From Patulibacter brassicae (lineage in GTDB: Bacteria; Actinomycetota; Thermoleophilia; Solirubrobacterales; Solirubrobacteraceae), in assembly GCF_033949425.1 (NCBI RefSeq), contig NZ_JAXAVX010000007.1, forward strand, positions 1 to 64,000: 64,000 bases of DNA, given 5' to 3'. Under the pieces are notes generated by a model, which worked only from the letters and a program-made list of their open reading frames with translations, ran no database searches and was not told the origin of the DNA. The position numbers and the translations under genes were made by a program. Of this stretch, positions 61,405 to 64,000 are shown in pieces; within the stretch, counting starts at the first letter, position 1, and every line of letters starts with the position of its first letter.

Positions 61405-61796
61405 TCGCGGTCGTCGATGCGAGCGTCGCGCTGGGCACGATCCTCGGCGTTCCCGATGCCGTGGAGCGCTTCGCCGCGGTCGAGGAGGCACACGCTCCGC
61501 AGTTCCTCGTCCTCGAGACGATCAACGCGCTGCGTGGGCTCCGGCGCTCCGGCGTCGTCGAGGCGGAGGCGGCCGAGATCGGCATCCAGCTCCTCCACGA
61601 GCTGCCCGTGACGCTCTGGGATCACCGCCCGACGATCGACGCCGTGTGGGCACGACGGGACGAGCTCACGGCCTACGACGCCGCCTACCTCGTGACGGCC
61701 GAGGCACTCGGCGCGCACCTCGTGACGGCCGACCGCGGCCTCGCCCGACGCGGCCGAGCCGCCCTGGGCCGCGAGCGCGTCGTCCACGTGACGTGA
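61401..61796 (+). CDS. vapC: VapC-type PIN-domain toxin
   Basis: 131 aa. The four acidic PIN residues are D6 (VVDASV), E39 (LETINAL), D93 (AYDAAYL) and D111 (VTADRGL). It is a Mg-dependent RNase that cleaves tRNA or rRNA when freed from VapB. The GTG start overlaps the vapB stop (GTGA). Confidence 0.93.
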   Translation: MIAVVDASVALGTILGVPDAVERFAAVEEAHAPQFLVLETINALRGLRRSGVVEAEAAEIGIQLLHELPVTLWDHRPTIDAVWARRDELTAYDAAYLVTAEALGAHLVTADRGLARRGRAALGRERVVHVT

Positions 61797-61858
61797 GCCG
61801 GTCCGAGCGCGGGCGGCCCCCTGCCGTCGCGCGCCGTGCCCGCCCGTAGCCTGAGGCG

Positions 61859-63196
61859 ATGGGCCACGACCTTCCCTCGGCGACGCCGCTGCTGCAGCAG
61901 CTCGTCCGGATCGACACGGTCAACCCGCCCGGGGACGAGCAGCCGGCGGTGGAGCTGTGCGAGCGCGTCCTGCGCGAGGCGGGCTTCGCCACGACGCTCG
62001 TGCCGGGCGCGCCGCGCCGACCGAACCTCGTCGCCGAGCTCGCGGCGGCCGATCCCGCCGCGCGCGACGCCGGCCCGGTCCTCGGCCTCCTGAGCCACGT
62101 CGACACGGTGCTCGCCGACCCGGTCGACTGGCGGCGCGACCCGTGGGGCGGCGAGCTCGTGGACGGCGAGATCTGGGGCCGCGGCGCGATCGACATGAAG
62201 TCGCAGACCGCGGCCGAGATCACCGCGGCGGTCGCGCTGGCGCAGCGCGGCTGGCGCCCGGCGCGCGGGGCGCTGAAGGTCGTCGTCGTCGTCGACGAGG
62301 AGGTCGGCGGCTACGAGGGCGCGGTCCGCCTGACGCGCGACCACCCGGACCTCGCGCGCTGCGACTTCCTGCTGAACGAGGGCGGCGGCGCGCCGATGAC
62401 CGTCGACGGCCGGCGCCACCACGGGGTCGGCGTCGGCGAGAAGGGCCCCGTGCGGTTCGTGCTGCACGCGCGCGGCGAGGCCGCGCACGCCGCCACGCCG
62501 GGCCTCGGCGTCAACGCGCTGGAGGTGCTGCTGCCGCTGCTCCGGCGGGTCGTCGCCGCCGACCTGCCCTACGACCTGGCGCCCCCGATCGTCGCGATGC
62601 TCGACGGCCTGGGGCTCGACGGCCGCGATCCGGCCGCCAGCTACGCGCGCCTGCGCGCCGACGCGCCCGAGCTCGCCGCCGCGATCGAGCCGATGGGCCG
62701 CATCACCTTCAGCCCGACGATCGTGAGCGCTGGACGCAAGCTCAACGTGCTGCCCGCACGCGCCGAGCTGCGCGTGGACTGCCGCGTCCCGCCCGGGATC
62801 GACGAGGCCGGCGCGCGCGAGCGGATCCGGGCGGCCCTCGGATGGGGCACCGGCGACGACGTCGCGTGGGACCGCGTCGACCTGGAGTGGACGGAGGCGA
62901 TCCCGGGCAACAGCTCGCCCGCCGAGAGCCCGCTGATGGACGCCCTGCGCGACTGGCTGCGCCGCGAGGACCCCGACGCGGGGCTCGTGCCGAGCTTCCT
63001 GCCCGGCTTCACCGACTCGCGCACCTGGCGCGCCGCCTTCCCGGAGTGCGTCGCCTACGGGTTCTTCCCGCACCGCCACCTCGAGCTGCCGGCCCAGGCC
63101 GGGCGGATGCACGCGCGCGACGAGCGGATCGACGAGCGCGACCTCGCGTTCGCCACCCGCTGCTACCACGACGTGATCCTGCGGCTGCTGGGCTGA
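61859..63196 (+). CDS. M20-family metallopeptidase (ArgE/DapE/CPG2-like)
   Basis: 445 aa. Zinc-site residues: His in LLSHVDTVLA, bridging Asp in GRGAIDMKSQ, general-base Glu and next ligand in VDEEVGG, Glu/Asp in LLNEGGG, and C-terminal His in FFPHRHLE. The lid domain is at about residues 200-330 (PVRFVLHARGEAAHAATPGLGVNALE). It hydrolyses N-acyl or peptide bonds of small molecules; the specificity is not given. Confidence 0.93.
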   Translation: MGHDLPSATPLLQQLVRIDTVNPPGDEQPAVELCERVLREAGFATTLVPGAPRRPNLVAELAAADPAARDAGPVLGLLSHVDTVLADPVDWRRDPWGGELVDGEIWGRGAIDMKSQTAAEITAAVALAQRGWRPARGALKVVVVVDEEVGGYEGAVRLTRDHPDLARCDFLLNEGGGAPMTVDGRRHHGVGVGEKGPVRFVLHARGEAAHAATPGLGVNALEVLLPLLRRVVAADLPYDLAPPIVAMLDGLGLDGRDPAASYARLRADAPELAAAIEPMGRITFSPTIVSAGRKLNVLPARAELRVDCRVPPGIDEAGARERIRAALGWGTGDDVAWDRVDLEWTEAIPGNSSPAESPLMDALRDWLRREDPDAGLVPSFLPGFTDSRTWRAAFPECVAYGFFPHRHLELPAQAGRMHARDERIDERDLAFATRCYHDVILRLLG

Positions 63197-63237
63197 GCGG
63201 CCTGGACCGGCCCCGGCTGCTGCGGGAGGATGGCGGC

Positions 63238-63831
63238 GTGAGCGACGGACGCGTGCTGCTGGCCTGGGACTCCCCGAACATCGACATGGTGCTCGGGCAG
63301 CTCATCCTGCGCCGCAAGCCGACGGGGCGCGAGCGGCCCCGGATCGACGCCCTCGGGGCCTGGCTGCGGGAGCGCGGCGCGGAGGAGGACCTGGCGCTCG
63401 AGGCCGCCGTCTTCGCGAACGTCACCGAGCGGACGTTCAACGGGGTCCTCGGATGGGCCGAGGTCGTGCGGCAGTCCGGCTTCCGGATGTTCCTCAAGCC
63501 GAAGCTCACCGAGGGCTCCGACGTCGACGAGGACATCCTCGCGCTCGTCCGCCAGCGGGCGGCCGAGGTCGCGCCGGCGCTCCGCGAGGTCGTGCTCATG
63601 TCGCACGACGGGATGGCGTTCGCCGAGCTCGCGCGGGAGCTGCTCGCCGACGGGATCCGCGTGACGGCGCTCGTCTTCCCCGAGCACGCCACGCAGCTCG
63701 TGAGCGTCGACGGGATCGACGTCGTCGACCTCGAGGACGTCCCCGGCCTGTTCGAGCAGCCGCTGCCGCGCCTGACGTTCGCGACGCTGCCCGCCGAGGG
63801 CCGCTGGCTCGAGCCGCTCGGCGACCTGTAG
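63238..63831 (+). CDS. NYN-domain protein (LabA/DUF88-like)
   Basis: 197 aa. The PIN-like NYN core begins VLLAWDSPNIDMVLG with an Asp pair at the metal site, continues with an alpha/beta body (VVLMSHDGMAFAELARELLADGIRVTALVFPEHAT, second acidic site) and ends in a hydrophobic tail. These proteins are putative RNases. The GTG at 63238 follows GGGAGGA. It starts 42 nt after the M20 gene. Confidence 0.8.
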   Translation: MSDGRVLLAWDSPNIDMVLGQLILRRKPTGRERPRIDALGAWLRERGAEEDLALEAAVFANVTERTFNGVLGWAEVVRQSGFRMFLKPKLTEGSDVDEDILALVRQRAAEVAPALREVVLMSHDGMAFAELARELLADGIRVTALVFPEHATQLVSVDGIDVVDLEDVPGLFEQPLPRLTFATLPAEGRWLEPLGDL

Positions 63832-63876
63832 CGGGCCGGCGCCGGGGGCGCGGGGACCGGACGGCCGCGGCCGCCG

Positions 63877-64000
63877 TCAGCCCTCGAGGCGCTTGCGGCC
63901 GCCAGGGAGGCGATCGGCGACGCGGGCGAGCGGGCCGACCGCGCGACCGAGGCTCTCCGCGGCCTGGTGCATGTCGGACACGACGCCCTCCAGGCCGTGC
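63877..64000 (-). CDS. C-terminal end of a further gene (runs off the window)
   Basis: Only the last 40 codons are in the window: HGLEGVVSDMHQAAESLGRA, then a basic tail RLPGGRKRLEG-stop. The composition is real-protein-like and helical. No function can be given. Confidence 0.5.
   Translation of the reverse strand, partial: HGLEGVVSDMHQAAESLGRAVGPLARVADRLPGGRKRLEG

Overview
The window comes from a very high-GC, Gram-positive-type actinobacterium. Codon use is dominated by GCC/CTC/GTC, many starts are GTG, and reading frames are open on both strands throughout. The gene content (two Mce-type YrbE permeases, TetR/LuxR/HxlR regulators, many lipoproteins with clear lipoboxes, a haem operon joined to ccm genes, collagen-like and choice-of-anchor A surface proteins) is most like Thermoleophilia such as Solirubrobacterales or Patulibacter. 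That placement is inference. Most of the window is chromosomal housekeeping and cell-envelope DNA. Only 6.15-7.47 kb, next to a tRNA-Arg gene, looks accessory. There is no CRISPR array, intact insertion sequence or rRNA.

Layout. 0-1.8 kb (minus): end of an mce-type lipid-import operon with two YrbE/MlaE permeases, a coupled leader ORF and a 74-bp junction duplication at the left edge. A TetR regulator lies divergently. 2.7-5.1 kb: a Gre-like factor, a NarL-type two-component pair and a helical protein of unknown role. 5.4-7.5 kb: a MaoC hydratase, then a small island with a leaderless DUF4258/DUF2283/HTH module, a GH19-like remnant and tRNA-Arg(CCT). 7.6-15.8 kb: acyl-CoA dehydrogenase, acyl-CoA ligase, tandem Usp, and two large secreted proteins.

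15.9-25.1 kb (minus) is the most interesting block. It has seven tightly coupled genes: an unknown cytosolic protein, a 56-aa membrane protein, a family-2 glycosyltransferase with an N-terminal GspE_N/MshEN c-di-GMP-binding-type module, a GT-C-like membrane protein, an unknown lipoprotein, a PstS-like lipoprotein and a TIM-barrel-like lipoprotein. It reads as a second-messenger-controlled surface-polysaccharide system.

25.2-32.3 kb: alpha/beta hydrolase, ECF sigma factor with a SnoaL tail, an HxlR repressor divergent from a drug-efflux MFS pump with twin palindromic operators, a crotonase-fold protein lacking both catalytic glutamates, and a collagen-like surface protein. 32.3-38.4 kb: complete Opp/Dpp-type peptide ABC importer (C-A-B-D-F). 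38.7-41.2 kb: Dtd, AEC carrier, GNAT and a TlpA thioredoxin. 41.5-45.7 kb: a 1399-aa SF2 helicase with an acidic insertion and a histone-H1-like repetitive tail. 45.8-48.7 kb: BirA, small unknowns and an S-adenosylmethionine hydrolase.

48.8-56.3 kb: haem and cytochrome c maturation genes in one minus-strand run (ccmA, ccmB, ccmC, a ccmD-like gene, hemA, hemC, cobA-hemD), with a siroheme synthase nearby. These link tetrapyrrole synthesis to haem export. 56.4-64 kb: MpaB-type oxygenase, aminotransferase, CAP-domain protein, RarA, a VapBC toxin-antitoxin pair, an M20 peptidase, a NYN-domain protein and the end of one more gene.
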